Source: Luteibacter rhizovicinus (GTDB lineage Bacteria > Pseudomonadota > Gammaproteobacteria > Xanthomonadales > Rhodanobacteraceae). Taken from it: a stretch of DNA of 64,000 bases. The stretch lies in NCBI RefSeq assembly GCF_004342265.1, contig NZ_SMCS01000003.1, positions 124,001 to 188,000 on the forward strand, written 5' to 3'. Numbering within the stretch: the stretch's first letter is position 1; each line of letters opens with the position of its first letter. The notes under the pieces were generated by a model. The model was not told where the DNA came from. It searched no databases and saw only the letters and a program-made list of their open reading frames with translations. This document shows, in pieces, positions 44,848 through 53,681 of the stretch. The position numbers and the translations under genes were made by a program.

Positions 44848-46512
44848 TCAAACCCGCGGCACTATCGGCAGCCGTTGTTGCAGCTCATCGACCAGGACCC
44901 GCGTATTTTCCGAATAGTCGACCGGCACGATGACAAGGTGCACGCCTCCGCCCGTGAATGCGTTCTCCAGAGCCGGTCGCAGCTCGCCGACCTCGCCGAC
45001 CCGGGTTGCCTTAGCGCCATAAGCGGCGGCGTAAGTCACGAAGTCCGGGTTACCGAACGTCATGCCAAAGTCCGGGAAGCGATCGACCGCCTGCTTCCAC
45101 CGGATCATGCCGAAGGCATGGTCTTCGATGATCAACACTACGAGGTTGAGTCCGAGCCTGACGGCTGTCTCCAGTTCCTGGCTATTCATCATGAAACCGC
45201 CGTCACCGCAGACCGCCATGACGCGGCGTTCCGGATAAAGTATCGCGGCCATGATCGCGGATGGCAGACCCGCTCCCATGGTGGCCAGGGCGTTATCCAG
45301 CAAGAGCGTGTTAGCAACCTGCGTTCGGTAGTTTCTCGCGAACCAGATTTTATACATGCCGTTGTCCAGGGCGAGGATGCCGTCCGACGGCATGACTTCG
45401 CGGACGTCGTGCACCAGACGTTGCGGCGTGAGGCGATCCTCGGTAGCGCGCGCGGCAATCCGGTTCAGAATACCCTCGCGCAACGGCAGGAGTGCTTGCG
45501 CGTGGGGGATCTTGCCTTCGATGCGGTCCGCAAGAAGTTTCAGCGAAGGGCCGAGATCGCCAATGACTTCCGCCTGAGGAAAGTAGACCTGCTCGACATT
45601 GGCCGGCAGGTATCCCACGTGGACGACCTTGGGACCATTGATCCCCATGATGAACGGCGGTTTCTCGACCGTGTCGTGACCGATGGTGACGATGAGGTCA
45701 GCCTGCTCTATAGCCTCATGCACATAGTCCCGCTCGGAGAGCGCCGCCGTCCCCATGTAGAGTTCGGTTCCGCCTGGGACCGTACCTTTCCCCATCTGTG
45801 TCGTGAAATACGGAATCCGTGTCCGCAGAACGAACTGGGCGAGGTCCGCCGTCGATCGCGGACGCGATGCCGCCGCGCCGAGCATCAAAAGCGGCGATTT
45901 CGCCTGCATGATCATCTGCGCAGCCCGATCGAGGGCCGTTGCATTTGCCAGCGGAAGTTCCACCGGATGAGGCGGAACCAAAGGGACGTCCTGACACGCT
46001 TCGGCGGCGATGTCTTCGGGAAGCTCCAGATGCACTGGCCCCGGACGCTCTTCCTCCGCCACACGAAACGCTTCGCGTACGACCGCGGGAATCGTCGCTG
46101 CGGAAACGATCTGACGCGAAAGCTTCGTCAGCGGTTTCATCACGGTCACGATATCCACGATCTGGAATCGCGCCTGCCGGGATGACAGGATGGCCTTCTG
46201 GCCGGTGATCATGATCATCGGCATGGCCCCGAGCAACGCATAAGCGGCACCTGTCGTCAGGTTCAGTGCCCCGGGCCCGAGCGTCGTGATGCATACCCCC
46301 GGCTTACCGGTAAGCCGGCCGTAGGTGGCAGCCATGAATGCCGCCGCTTGTTCATGCCGTGTGAGGACGAGTTGAATCGACGACTTCCGGATGGACTCGA
46401 CGACGTCGAGGTTTTCCTCTCCGGGGATACCGAAAATTCGGTCGACACCCTCGTTCTCGAGAGCGGCGACTAACAGGTCGGAGCCTTTGGCCACGGTAAC
46501 TCTCCCATTCAA
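44848..46512 (-). CDS. Acetolactate synthase large subunit (catabolic AlsS/BudB-like)
   Basis: This 554-residue ThDP-dependent enzyme has the N-terminal Pyr domain with the catalytic Glu (LVLTRHEQAAAFMAATYG), the FAD/ADP-like central domain and the C-terminal PP domain with the ThDP motif GDGGFMMNSQELETAVRLG and FGMIRWKQ, as in AlsS/BudB enzymes that need no regulatory subunit. It would condense two pyruvates to acetolactate for acetoin formation. No acetolactate decarboxylase gene is seen nearby. It is divergent from the SDR at 46765, with a LysR box between them. Confidence 0.9.
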   Translation of the reverse strand: MNGRVTVAKGSDLLVAALENEGVDRIFGIPGEENLDVVESIRKSSIQLVLTRHEQAAAFMAATYGRLTGKPGVCITTLGPGALNLTTGAAYALLGAMPMIMITGQKAILSSRQARFQIVDIVTVMKPLTKLSRQIVSAATIPAVVREAFRVAEEERPGPVHLELPEDIAAEACQDVPLVPPHPVELPLANATALDRAAQMIMQAKSPLLMLGAAASRPRSTADLAQFVLRTRIPYFTTQMGKGTVPGGTELYMGTAALSERDYVHEAIEQADLIVTIGHDTVEKPPFIMGINGPKVVHVGYLPANVEQVYFPQAEVIGDLGPSLKLLADRIEGKIPHAQALLPLREGILNRIAARATEDRLTPQRLVHDVREVMPSDGILALDNGMYKIWFARNYRTQVANTLLLDNALATMGAGLPSAIMAAILYPERRVMAVCGDGGFMMNSQELETAVRLGLNLVVLIIEDHAFGMIRWKQAVDRFPDFGMTFGNPDFVTYAAAYGAKATRVGEVGELRPALENAFTGGGVHLVIVPVDYSENTRVLVDELQQRLPIVPRV

Positions 46513-46607
46513 AAGCGGAACTTCGCGACTGCTACGTCGGAAAAATCGACATGCGTGGCGCCAGAGTACAACGAACTCCCCGAAGGCTTTGACACCACAA
46601 CCACTCC

Positions 46608-46647
46608 ATGCCTGAGAGGTATGCCCCTCTGCTTACAAAGTCTTTTC
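46608..46647 (+). promoter_or_regulatory. LysR box plus conserved promoter block (copy 1)
   Basis: ATGCCTGAGAGGTAT (46608-46622, T-N11-A form) is followed by an 8-bp spacer and GCTTACAAAGTCTTTTC (46631-46647). The same box, spacer length and block occur on the minus strand at 49890-49850 next to the LysR gene. The orientation points toward the SDR at 46765; the site may also act on the divergent acetolactate synthase gene. Confidence 0.7.
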
Positions 46648-46764
46648 CATGCGCACCACGGAAGCCCACAGTGGCCTGCATGGAAGCATGGATAGTCGAT
46701 AGACAAGACATGTCCCTGCTCCTGAGTCAGTTACATGCATCCATCTGTCATCGGGAATAACGCA

Positions 46765-47511
46765 ATGAGCAAGCAAGTCGTTTTGATTACGGGAGCCCTC
46801 ACGGGCATAGGCCGTGCCGCTGCCGTCGCCTTTGCCAAAAAGGGCGCGAAGGTAGTCGTTGCCGGCCGGCACGCCGAGGTCGGCAACGCACTGGCCGTGG
46901 AGCTTCGCTCTTTCGGCGCGGAGGCGGAATTCATCAACGTCGACGTCCGCAAAGAGGACGAGGTCCGCGCCATGGTCGACAAGACGGTCGCACGGTTTGG
47001 CCGTCTCGATGTCGCAGTGAACAACGCTGCCACCGAAGGCCAGGTTGGTCCGATTACGGACCAGACCGCTGAAAGCTATGCCGCGACGTTCGACACGAAT
47101 GTCCTCGGCGTGGTCCTGAGCATGAAACACGAAGTGCGCGCCATGCAAGGACAGGGCAGCGGCAACATTATCAACATTTCATCGACCTATGGACACGAGG
47201 GTGCAGCAGGAGCCTCGATCTATGTTGGTAGCAAGCACGCGGTCGAAGGCATCACCAAGTCGGTGGCGCTCGAGATCGCCCAGTCGGGAATCCGTGTAAA
47301 CGGCGTGGCGCCCGGCCCCACGGATACCGGCATGTTGACCCGCTTTACAGGCACGCCAGAGAACAAGGCTGCTCTGGTGTCGGGAGTTCCGCTAGGTCGC
47401 CTCGGCCTTTCGGAAGAAGTAGCCGACGCTATCGTATTCATCGCATCGGATGCCGCGTCATTCATAACGGGCCATATCCTCAACGTCGACGGCGGCCATA
47501 CCGCCAACTGA
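46765..47511 (+). CDS. SDR family oxidoreductase
   Basis: From MSKQVVLITG the protein has 248 residues; an ATG ten codons upstream is possible. It is a classical SDR with TGALTGIGRAAAVAF, VAVNNAATEG, the catalytic Ser in INISSTYG, YVGSK (Tyr/Lys pair) and the end GHILNVDGGHTAN. The family covers glucose-1-dehydrogenase- and 3-oxoacyl-ACP-reductase-like enzymes; no substrate can be assigned. It is downstream of LysR-box copy 1 and divergent from acetolactate synthase. Confidence 0.9.
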   Translation: MSKQVVLITGALTGIGRAAAVAFAKKGAKVVVAGRHAEVGNALAVELRSFGAEAEFINVDVRKEDEVRAMVDKTVARFGRLDVAVNNAATEGQVGPITDQTAESYAATFDTNVLGVVLSMKHEVRAMQGQGSGNIINISSTYGHEGAAGASIYVGSKHAVEGITKSVALEIAQSGIRVNGVAPGPTDTGMLTRFTGTPENKAALVSGVPLGRLGLSEEVADAIVFIASDAASFITGHILNVDGGHTAN

Positions 47512-47609
47512 TCCTGTCCGGATGCGGAGTTCTTCTCCGCATCCGGCCTGATGCATCGAGTGAGATGGTGTGCGTGGCGCCTGACGAGAACGCTACGGGA
47601 TCGCCATCG

Positions 47610-48356
47610 TTACAGCTTCGATCCGCCGTCCACCTGCAAGATGTCGCCCGTGATCCAGCGCGCCTCGTCCGAGGCAAGGAAAGCAACCGCACCAGCGATA
47701 TCGTCAGGCTGCGCCACGCGCTTGAGCGCCTGCATGCCGAGCGCCGCGTTGCGGCCCTCTTCGGTCTTGGTGAAGTTCGACATCTCCGTCTCCACCACAC
47801 CCGGTGCGACGGCGTTGACGCGGATACCGCGCGGCCCGAGCGACGCGGCGAAATGCTTGACCAGCGTGTCCACCGCGCCCTTGGTCGCCGCATAGGCGGA
47901 CAGATTGCCCACGACGGCACGCGCGGCGAGCGACGAGGTGAAGACGATATTGCTTCCCGTGCACATGGCCGGCAATAACTGCTGGATCAGGAAGTACGGA
48001 GCACGCACGTTGACGGCAAAGAGCTGGTCGAAGTCATCGATGGTGGTCTCTTCGATCGATGCCGCCTTCGAGATACCGGCATTGGCGACAAGAATGTCCA
48101 ACCGGGCGCCGATGATGCCGCGAACCTGTCTGGCTAGTTCATGCGGGCCATCCGGCGCGCTCAGATCCGCTCCCACTTTCTCGGCACGGCCGCCCGCCGT
48201 GCGAATCTGCGCCACGACGGCATCGGCTTCCTTTTGCGCGCTACTGTAGTGGACAAGAACCTGCGCGCCGGCTTTGGCCAGCGCAAGCGCAACGGCCTTG
48301 CCGATGCCGCGCGAAGCGCCAGTCACCAGGGCGGTTTTACCAGTGAGGTTGCTCAC
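47610..48356 (-). CDS. SDR family oxidoreductase
   Basis: This 248-residue classical SDR begins SNLTGKTALVTGASRGIGKA and has ILVANAGIS, the Ser of IVFTSSLAAR, YAATK (Tyr/Lys pair) and WITGDILQVDGGSKL. It is the last gene of a three-gene minus-strand operon with DUF427 and alpha/beta-hydrolase genes, downstream of LysR-box copy 2. It is not a close copy of the SDR at 46765. Confidence 0.9.
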   Translation of the reverse strand: MSNLTGKTALVTGASRGIGKAVALALAKAGAQVLVHYSSAQKEADAVVAQIRTAGGRAEKVGADLSAPDGPHELARQVRGIIGARLDILVANAGISKAASIEETTIDDFDQLFAVNVRAPYFLIQQLLPAMCTGSNIVFTSSLAARAVVGNLSAYAATKGAVDTLVKHFAASLGPRGIRVNAVAPGVVETEMSNFTKTEEGRNAALGMQALKRVAQPDDIAGAVAFLASDEARWITGDILQVDGGSKL

Positions 48357-48397
48357 GAGGTTTCTCCGTTTTCATGGGGTATTGGGTAGAGGGGATA

Positions 48398-48796
48398 TCA
48401 GTGCTCGAGTACTTCGATCGTATCGACGCGATCCGGGTAAAACGCGACGTGGTCCCTGATCAGGGCGACAGCATCGTAGGGTTGCTCGTACGTCCACACC
48501 GCATTCGTGGCGCGCTCGCCACCGGCAGGAATGCTGTAGTAAACGCAATCGCCCTTGTAGGGACAGTAAGTCGCGTGTTCGGTACGTTGCAGAAGCGTCA
48601 TGTCGACGTCCTGCCGGGGGATATATTGGACCGCCGGATAATTGGCCTCTTTCAGCGTCAATGCATTACGCGTATCCGCGATGATGCGGCCAGCGATCTT
48701 CACAACGACGCGCTGTTCGTTGCGAACGATCGTGATGGGATGATCCGCTCCGGGTACCTTGATCGTCCTGGCATTGGGGGATGTGGGCTGGGTCAC
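48398..48796 (-). CDS. DUF427 domain-containing protein
   Basis: The 132-residue protein matches the DUF427 family in length and motifs: HPITIVRNEQRVVVKIAGRI, LKEANYPAVQYIPRQDVDM, YCPYKGDCVYYSI and AWTYEQPYDAV-like end. These are small cytosolic proteins of unknown function, often beside oxidoreductase genes. It is the middle gene of the hydrolase-DUF427-SDR operon. Confidence 0.9.
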   Translation of the reverse strand: MTQPTSPNARTIKVPGADHPITIVRNEQRVVVKIAGRIIADTRNALTLKEANYPAVQYIPRQDVDMTLLQRTEHATYCPYKGDCVYYSIPAGGERATNAVWTYEQPYDAVALIRDHVAFYPDRVDTIEVLEH

Positions 48797-48878
48797 GGTC
48801 TGTCTCCACGAAGGATAACGACGAGGGGTCGTCTCGCCCCGTAAAAGAGGCGAGACAAGAGGCGTTTGTCCTGGCGGG

Positions 48879-49727
48879 TTATTCGGCCAGGAAAGTCGAG
48901 ACGTGCTGCACGAATCGCTCGGGATACTGGTATTGCGACCCGTGGTTGGCGTCGGGGTACAGGATCAACTGCGCATTGGAAATATTCTGTTGAAGGATGC
49001 AAGAGTTGGCCGTGTAGATGATCACGTCGCTGTCGCCGTTGATGACCAGGGTCGGCTGCGTGAGCGCTCTCAGGTACGTATACGGGTTTTCGCGCGGAGC
49101 GCCCCATTTGGTAAGCGCTTCGATCTGCGCCGGCGCCACCTTCTCGTCGACCTCCGGATCGCGGTTCTCGATGCGCTGGCGAAAGCGTTTGAGAAAGGCA
49201 CGACCCGCGATCTGGCTGGCATCCGAATCCGTGAAAAAGACTTTCAGCCACAGATGATCCGGTTCGTCATAGGTGGCACCGAACACCTGCTGCGCCTCCG
49301 GTGTGAGCGAGGACATCCCTTCGCCGCTGCGCGGCCCAGTACCGACCAGAATCAGTTTGCGAACGAGTTTCGGCTCGTCCAGCGTCAAGGTTTGCGCAAT
49401 CAGGCCACCTAACGAAAAGCCGAGTACGTCGACCCGGTCCAGACCAAGTGCCTTGATAAATGCCGCCGCATTGACGGCCATGCCTTCAATGGTGGTCGGC
49501 ACCTCACCGGTGCTGCTCGCGATGCCGGCGTTGTCGAACAGAATCACTTCGCGATCTTTGGCAAAGCCATCGGTGATGGCGGGATCCCAATGATCCATCG
49601 TGCCGATGAAGTGCATGTTGAGTACGAGAGGCACGCCACCGGCTTTGCCGAAGCGTCGATAGGCAAAGCGAATGCCGTTGGCGTCGACGTACCGGGTGGG
49701 GGCCGTTTGATGGGTATGGCTGCTCAA
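48879..49727 (-). CDS. Alpha/beta hydrolase
   Basis: The 282-residue alpha/beta-fold hydrolase has the nucleophile elbow GFSLGGLIAQ, an oxyanion region near LVLNMHFIGTMDHWDP, and the catalytic His in LILYPDANHGSQYQYP. The layout matches haloperoxidase/esterase-like hydrolases (COG0596). No signal peptide is present, so it is cytoplasmic. It is the first gene of a three-gene operon whose promoter carries LysR-box copy 2 and is divergent from the LysR gene. Confidence 0.9.
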   Translation of the reverse strand: MSSHTHQTAPTRYVDANGIRFAYRRFGKAGGVPLVLNMHFIGTMDHWDPAITDGFAKDREVILFDNAGIASSTGEVPTTIEGMAVNAAAFIKALGLDRVDVLGFSLGGLIAQTLTLDEPKLVRKLILVGTGPRSGEGMSSLTPEAQQVFGATYDEPDHLWLKVFFTDSDASQIAGRAFLKRFRQRIENRDPEVDEKVAPAQIEALTKWGAPRENPYTYLRALTQPTLVINGDSDVIIYTANSCILQQNISNAQLILYPDANHGSQYQYPERFVQHVSTFLAE

Positions 49728-49849
49728 GTCGGAACTCCTCTGGAATGGTTCGGATCGATATCACGGGGCGCAGGAAGAGCCTTTCAGGCATGGCTATCGA
49801 TTCGGAATGCTTCGCCACAATGCGAAATCTGCACTCCTGTAGCGCACTT

Positions 49850-49890
49850 GAAAAAGACTTTGTAAGCTGGTGCCCATGCCTGATAGGCAT
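49850..49890 (-). promoter_or_regulatory. LysR box plus conserved promoter block (copy 2)
   Basis: On the plus strand, ATGCCTGATAGGCAT (49876-49890) is a perfect 6-bp-arm palindrome of T-N11-A form. On the minus strand it is followed by an 8-bp spacer and GCTTACAAAGTCTTTTTC (49867-49850), the same design as at 46608-46647. It lies 18 bases from the LysR start and reads toward the hydrolase operon. Confidence 0.75.
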
Positions 49891-49907
49891 GACATGGAAA
49901 AGAATCC

Positions 49908-50807
49908 GTGGAATTGCGCCACCTCCGGTACTTTGTCGCGGTCGCCGAAACGGGCAGCCTGACGGTGGCTGCCGAACGCCGCCTGCACACGTCGCAGCCG
50001 TCGCTAAGCCGGCAGATCAAAGATCTGGAAGATCAGGTCGGTGTGGATCTGCTGATCCGTAGTGCGCGGGGAGTAACCCTTACCGAGGCAGGCAAGGTGT
50101 TCTTCGACCATGCGCGCCTGGCGTTGAGCCAGGTGGATGCCGCCATCGACGCTGCGCGCAGGGCCGCGCAACCGGGCAAACAACGCTTCGCACTGGGTTT
50201 TCTTACCGGGCAGGAAATGACCTGGCTGCCTGAAGCCATGCACATTCTTCGCGCCGAGCTGCCGAACATCGAAATCACCGTTTCAAGCGACTATTCGCCG
50301 GACCTCGCCGAAGCGCTGGTTCGTGGCAAGCTCGACCTCGCGTTTCTGCGCGCAGAACCCGATTACGAACTCGTCTACCGCCCGGTGACGCACGAGCCGT
50401 TGATAGTGCTGATGCCCAGCGATCATCGGCTGGCATCGCGCGACACGATTCGACCCCAGGATCTCCTGGGAGAACCCTTCATAGGCATGGGGAACAAGGC
50501 CACCGTGCTGCGTGCGGTGATCGACGACTACCTTGAGCGCTCCGGCGTTGACATCACACCGGAACAAGTCGTCGACAACCCCGCCATGGTGATGTCACTG
50601 GTGGCTTCGACACGTGGCCTGGCACTGATTCCCGCTTATGTGCAGAACCTCATGCCCTGGTCGGTAATCAGCCGTCCCTTGTCGGGTCAGGCACCCACCA
50701 TCGATCTGGCGGTTGGCTACAGCAAATCGAACAAATCGCCGATCCTGAAGATGTTTCTGTCGCATCTGGATGACCTGATCGCACGCGTTTCGAAGCCTCG
50801 GCCGTGA
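49908..50807 (+). CDS. LysR family transcriptional regulator
   Basis: The protein has 299 residues from a GTG start. The N-terminal helix-turn-helix is canonical (MELRHLRYFVAVAETGSLTV, QPSLSRQIKDLEDQVGVDLL). The effector domain (LALGFLTGQEMTWLPEAMHI-like, ALVRGKLDLAFLRAEPD, LVASTRGLALIPAYVQNL) resembles the group that includes HcaR- and CynR-type regulators of catabolic or efflux genes. It is divergent from the hydrolase operon, with the palindromic LysR box between them, and probably also controls the SDR/acetolactate synthase pair through box copy 1. Confidence 0.93.
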   Translation: MELRHLRYFVAVAETGSLTVAAERRLHTSQPSLSRQIKDLEDQVGVDLLIRSARGVTLTEAGKVFFDHARLALSQVDAAIDAARRAAQPGKQRFALGFLTGQEMTWLPEAMHILRAELPNIEITVSSDYSPDLAEALVRGKLDLAFLRAEPDYELVYRPVTHEPLIVLMPSDHRLASRDTIRPQDLLGEPFIGMGNKATVLRAVIDDYLERSGVDITPEQVVDNPAMVMSLVASTRGLALIPAYVQNLMPWSVISRPLSGQAPTIDLAVGYSKSNKSPILKMFLSHLDDLIARVSKPRP

Positions 50808-50859
50808 GTCGAAGCGGTGAAGTATTTTGCATGAAATCCCGTCGCCCTGTCCGGTCGCC

Positions 50860-51615
50860 CTATCGACACGACGCCGGCAATCGTGTGGCCGCGCCATGGA
50901 TAGCGGAAGCAAGCTGATCCTGGTTTCCCGACGTACCGATGCTGGCCATTCGCTGGCGGCACAATTCCACGACATGCTTTCGCGCATCGGCACGCACGGC
51001 GGCACATTGCCATGTGCCCATCTCGTCCAGCGGCAACGCACCATAAGCAATACGGACGCAGTCGTCCTGCGAACGGTCGCCAAGGGACTCCCCGCCATAT
51101 TCGACCGGTGTCGCGACCAACGACAGGTCGAAAAAACTGTCCGGAAACGCCTGCGCATACTTCGCCGACTCGATCGTTACGTGAAACGAACCTATCCCCG
51201 CATCGAAACGCCCTTCGCATGGCGCGCGCGAAGCAATCTCCCGGATGGCGCTATACAACCGACCGCGCCATGCCGGCTTCCCGGCAAGCGCGGTCGCGGA
51301 GCCCTTCAGGACCGGCAGCTGCGCGGCCACCGCCATATACTCCAACTCGTGGGCGTGATCGGGGAAGCAGAGTTGACGCTGGGCGGCCACGATCAGGAAA
51401 GTGACGTCGCTGGCGAAGTCATCGTGGTCGTTCAGCAGTTGCCCCAGGCTTTCCTCGTCAGGCCCCAGAACGGCATACAGCGGAGGAGGTAACCCGGCAT
51501 GCCCGGCTTTGACTTCCACTGTTGCCGGATCGCCAAGGCGTACGGGCCCGCATGCAAGAAAGGCGACACCGGCTATCGCGATCAACGCGGCACCGGCGAC
51601 GCCTAACCGCCGCAT
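50860..51615 (-). CDS. Hypothetical membrane-anchored or lipoprotein-like protein
   Basis: From MRRLGVAGAALIAIAGVAFL the protein has 251 residues, and the signal ends in FLAC, a near-lipobox. A GTG nine codons upstream is another possible start. The rest is soluble with four further Cys (QRQLCFPDHAHELEY, ASRAPCEGRF, DDCVRIAYG, TWQCAA). I do not recognise the family. It follows the zinc-GTPase gene on the same strand by about 23 bases and could be the last gene of the zinc operon. Confidence 0.65.
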   Translation of the reverse strand: MRRLGVAGAALIAIAGVAFLACGPVRLGDPATVEVKAGHAGLPPPLYAVLGPDEESLGQLLNDHDDFASDVTFLIVAAQRQLCFPDHAHELEYMAVAAQLPVLKGSATALAGKPAWRGRLYSAIREIASRAPCEGRFDAGIGSFHVTIESAKYAQAFPDSFFDLSLVATPVEYGGESLGDRSQDDCVRIAYGALPLDEMGTWQCAAVRADARKHVVELCRQRMASIGTSGNQDQLASAIHGAATRLPASCR

Positions 51616-51638
51616 CGAAACATGGCGCGCAAACGACT

Positions 51639-52922
51639 TCACCTGGCAGCGGACGACCACAAGGGAAAGGGATCCTGAAACGCCTGCCAGGCGACGGGAC
51701 CACGGACGAATTCGTCGTCGCGTAGCAGGCATGTGTCCAGCGTCGCGCGGATATCTGCTTCAGGCATGTCGATACCGATCATTACGAGCTCCTGCCGCCG
51801 ATCGCCGAACATCGGATGCCATACGTCTTCCAGCGCTTTGCGCTGCTCGATACTGGGCAATTCGTTCCCGGAAGGTGGGCGTACCGCCAGGTCCTGCGAT
51901 CCGAACGGACGTCGCATCCCTGCCCTGACACGCAACCGGCTCGCCCACCAGTGACCGGCGGGAGTCGTTTCGGTCGCGCCTCCGGCAATCGCGAGACTGC
52001 CCACCCAATCCATCCGGTTGGCCAGCCAGAAATATCCCTTCGCGCGGAGCACGCCGGGAATGCCGCGAGTCAGCAAGTCATGAAAGCGTGCTGGATGAAA
52101 AGGCTTGTCGCTGCGATATACGAAGCTCGTAATGCCATACGCCTCGGTCTCGGGTTGGTGTTCGCCTAAAAGCTCCTTGGCCCAGCCCGGTGCGCGCTGT
52201 GCTCGATCGTAATCGAACAATCCCGTATCGAGTACCGCAGCGAGTTCGATTTCACCGCGAGTCGCATCGACAAGCCGGGCGTCGCGATTGAGCGCGCGCA
52301 ACACCCTGTGCACATCAAGGCGCTGATCGTCAGTCAGCCGATCGCATTTATTGACGACGATGACATCGGCGAACTCGATTTGCTCCGTAAGCAGATTGAC
52401 CAGCGACCGCGCATCGCCCTCACCCGCCGTCTCGCCACGCTGGGCAAGTGTATCGGTCGAGCCATAATCGGCCAGAAGACTGTGCCCGTCGACCACGGTC
52501 ACCATCGTATCCAGCGTAGCCACGTCGGACAGACTGAAACCCGCGTCGTCGCGCACATGAAAAGTCGCCGCGACAGGCATCGGCTCGGAAATGCCCGTCG
52601 ATTCGATAAGGAGATAGTCGAAGCGCCCCTCGCCGGCCAGTCGCTTCACCTCCTGCATCAGATCGTCGCGTAAGGTGCAGCAGATGCATCCATTGCTGAA
52701 CTCGACGAGCTTCTCGTCGGTGCGACTCAGTTCGGCGCCTCCGTCGCGAATCAGCGCTGCGTCGATATTGATTTCGCTCATATCGTTGACGATCACGGCG
52801 ACGCGGCGTCCTTCGCGATTGCGAAGGACATGGTTCAACACCGTCGTTTTTCCCGCACCGAGGAACCCGGAGAGAACGGTTACCGGCAAGGGGCGTCCAG
52901 AGCGAAGCTCACGATTTTGCAT
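51639..52922 (-). CDS. zigA: CobW/COG0523 family GTPase, zinc metallochaperone-like
   Basis: This 427-residue protein has Walker [17 protein letters not shown], the metal-binding CxCC motif ([19 protein letters not shown]), the switch region [17 protein letters not shown] (NKCDRLTDD) and a C-terminal CobW_C domain. COG0523 GTPases next to Zur-box genes deliver zinc to client enzymes under zinc starvation (ZigA, YeiR and YjiA subgroup). It is the downstream gene of an operon led by a ZrgA-like protein. The specific name is a family-based guess. Confidence 0.85.
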   Translation of the reverse strand: MQNRELRSGRPLPVTVLSGFLGAGKTTVLNHVLRNREGRRVAVIVNDMSEINIDAALIRDGGAELSRTDEKLVEFSNGCICCTLRDDLMQEVKRLAGEGRFDYLLIESTGISEPMPVAATFHVRDDAGFSLSDVATLDTMVTVVDGHSLLADYGSTDTLAQRGETAGEGDARSLVNLLTEQIEFADVIVVNKCDRLTDDQRLDVHRVLRALNRDARLVDATRGEIELAAVLDTGLFDYDRAQRAPGWAKELLGEHQPETEAYGITSFVYRSDKPFHPARFHDLLTRGIPGVLRAKGYFWLANRMDWVGSLAIAGGATETTPAGHWWASRLRVRAGMRRPFGSQDLAVRPPSGNELPSIEQRKALEDVWHPMFGDRRQELVMIGIDMPEADIRATLDTCLLRDDEFVRGPVAWQAFQDPFPLWSSAAR

Positions 52923-52967
52923 AGATTTCTCCCGATGGATTTAGGCGCATGTCTGTTGCAGATGCTT

Positions 52968-53681
52968 CTATTCGAATGCGTTGCGCAGTCGTTCGGCGGC
53001 GTCGTTTCGATAGGTTTCCAGCGTGGCGCCATCCATGGCATACGCCGACGACGCCATGGCGTTCTGCGTGACCACCGTATGCAACGTCCCCTTCAGGGTG
53101 AACGTGTCGTACAGGCTCGGCGTATCGATAGGCTTCGCCAGCCGGACGTGCACCAACATGTTCGGCGGTGGTGGCGGAACATGAATGCACGCCCCGTAGA
53201 AAGGAACGAAGAAGAACTCCGTCATATGCCCGTTGCCGTCCGATTCGAGCGGCACGACGAATCCCGGCAGGCGAACCTTCCGCCCCTCCAGTGCCCCAAC
53301 GGTATGCAGAGTTCCCACCTGTGCGCTTCGTCGCGAGCCGATGTGCAAGACGGGTGGCGCGTCCTCCAGAAGTTTCATGTCCTCCGGCGGCACCATCTGA
53401 CTCCAGTCCAGTTCCGCATATCCGTCCTTGTCGGATGGACCCAGTGCGGACTGGATCGCGACGCTGCCACGCGATGCCGCATAGGTTTCCGCAGCGAGCG
53501 CGCCATCGGCAGCGGCAGCCGCGCGTCGGGCACGGCCCTCGTCAGCCTGCCGCTGAGCGGTCGCCAACGGATTCGGTGCGGTTGCCGCGGAGCCCGCATC
53601 GCTTCTGTCGCCACACGCAACGAGCCCCACGAATAATGCGGCCAGCGGCAATAGTCGAAGCAATGACCACGCACACGTCAC
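52968..53681 (-). CDS. DUF3299 lipoprotein, zinc-operon component
   Basis: The GTG start at 53681 overlaps the permease stop by 4 bases and gives 237 residues: a lipoprotein signal peptide ending LVAC, a helical Ala-rich stretch, then the DUF3299 domain (KVRLPGFVVPLESDGNGHMT, EFFFVPFYGACIHVPPPPPN, LKGTLHTVVTQNAMASSAYA). DUF3299 proteins are periplasmic and regularly accompany MacB-like ABC genes in zinc-regulated operons (ZrgE-like). Confidence 0.85.
   Translation of the reverse strand: MTCAWSLLRLLPLAALFVGLVACGDRSDAGSAATAPNPLATAQRQADEGRARRAAAAADGALAAETYAASRGSVAIQSALGPSDKDGYAELDWSQMVPPEDMKLLEDAPPVLHIGSRRSAQVGTLHTVGALEGRKVRLPGFVVPLESDGNGHMTEFFFVPFYGACIHVPPPPPNMLVHVRLAKPIDTPSLYDTFTLKGTLHTVVTQNAMASSAYAMDGATLETYRNDAAERLRNAFE

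Noticed and set aside
44875-46185. Plus-strand open frame of 436 codons opposite acetolactate synthase
   Set aside because: Shadow of an enzyme with all family motifs on the other strand.
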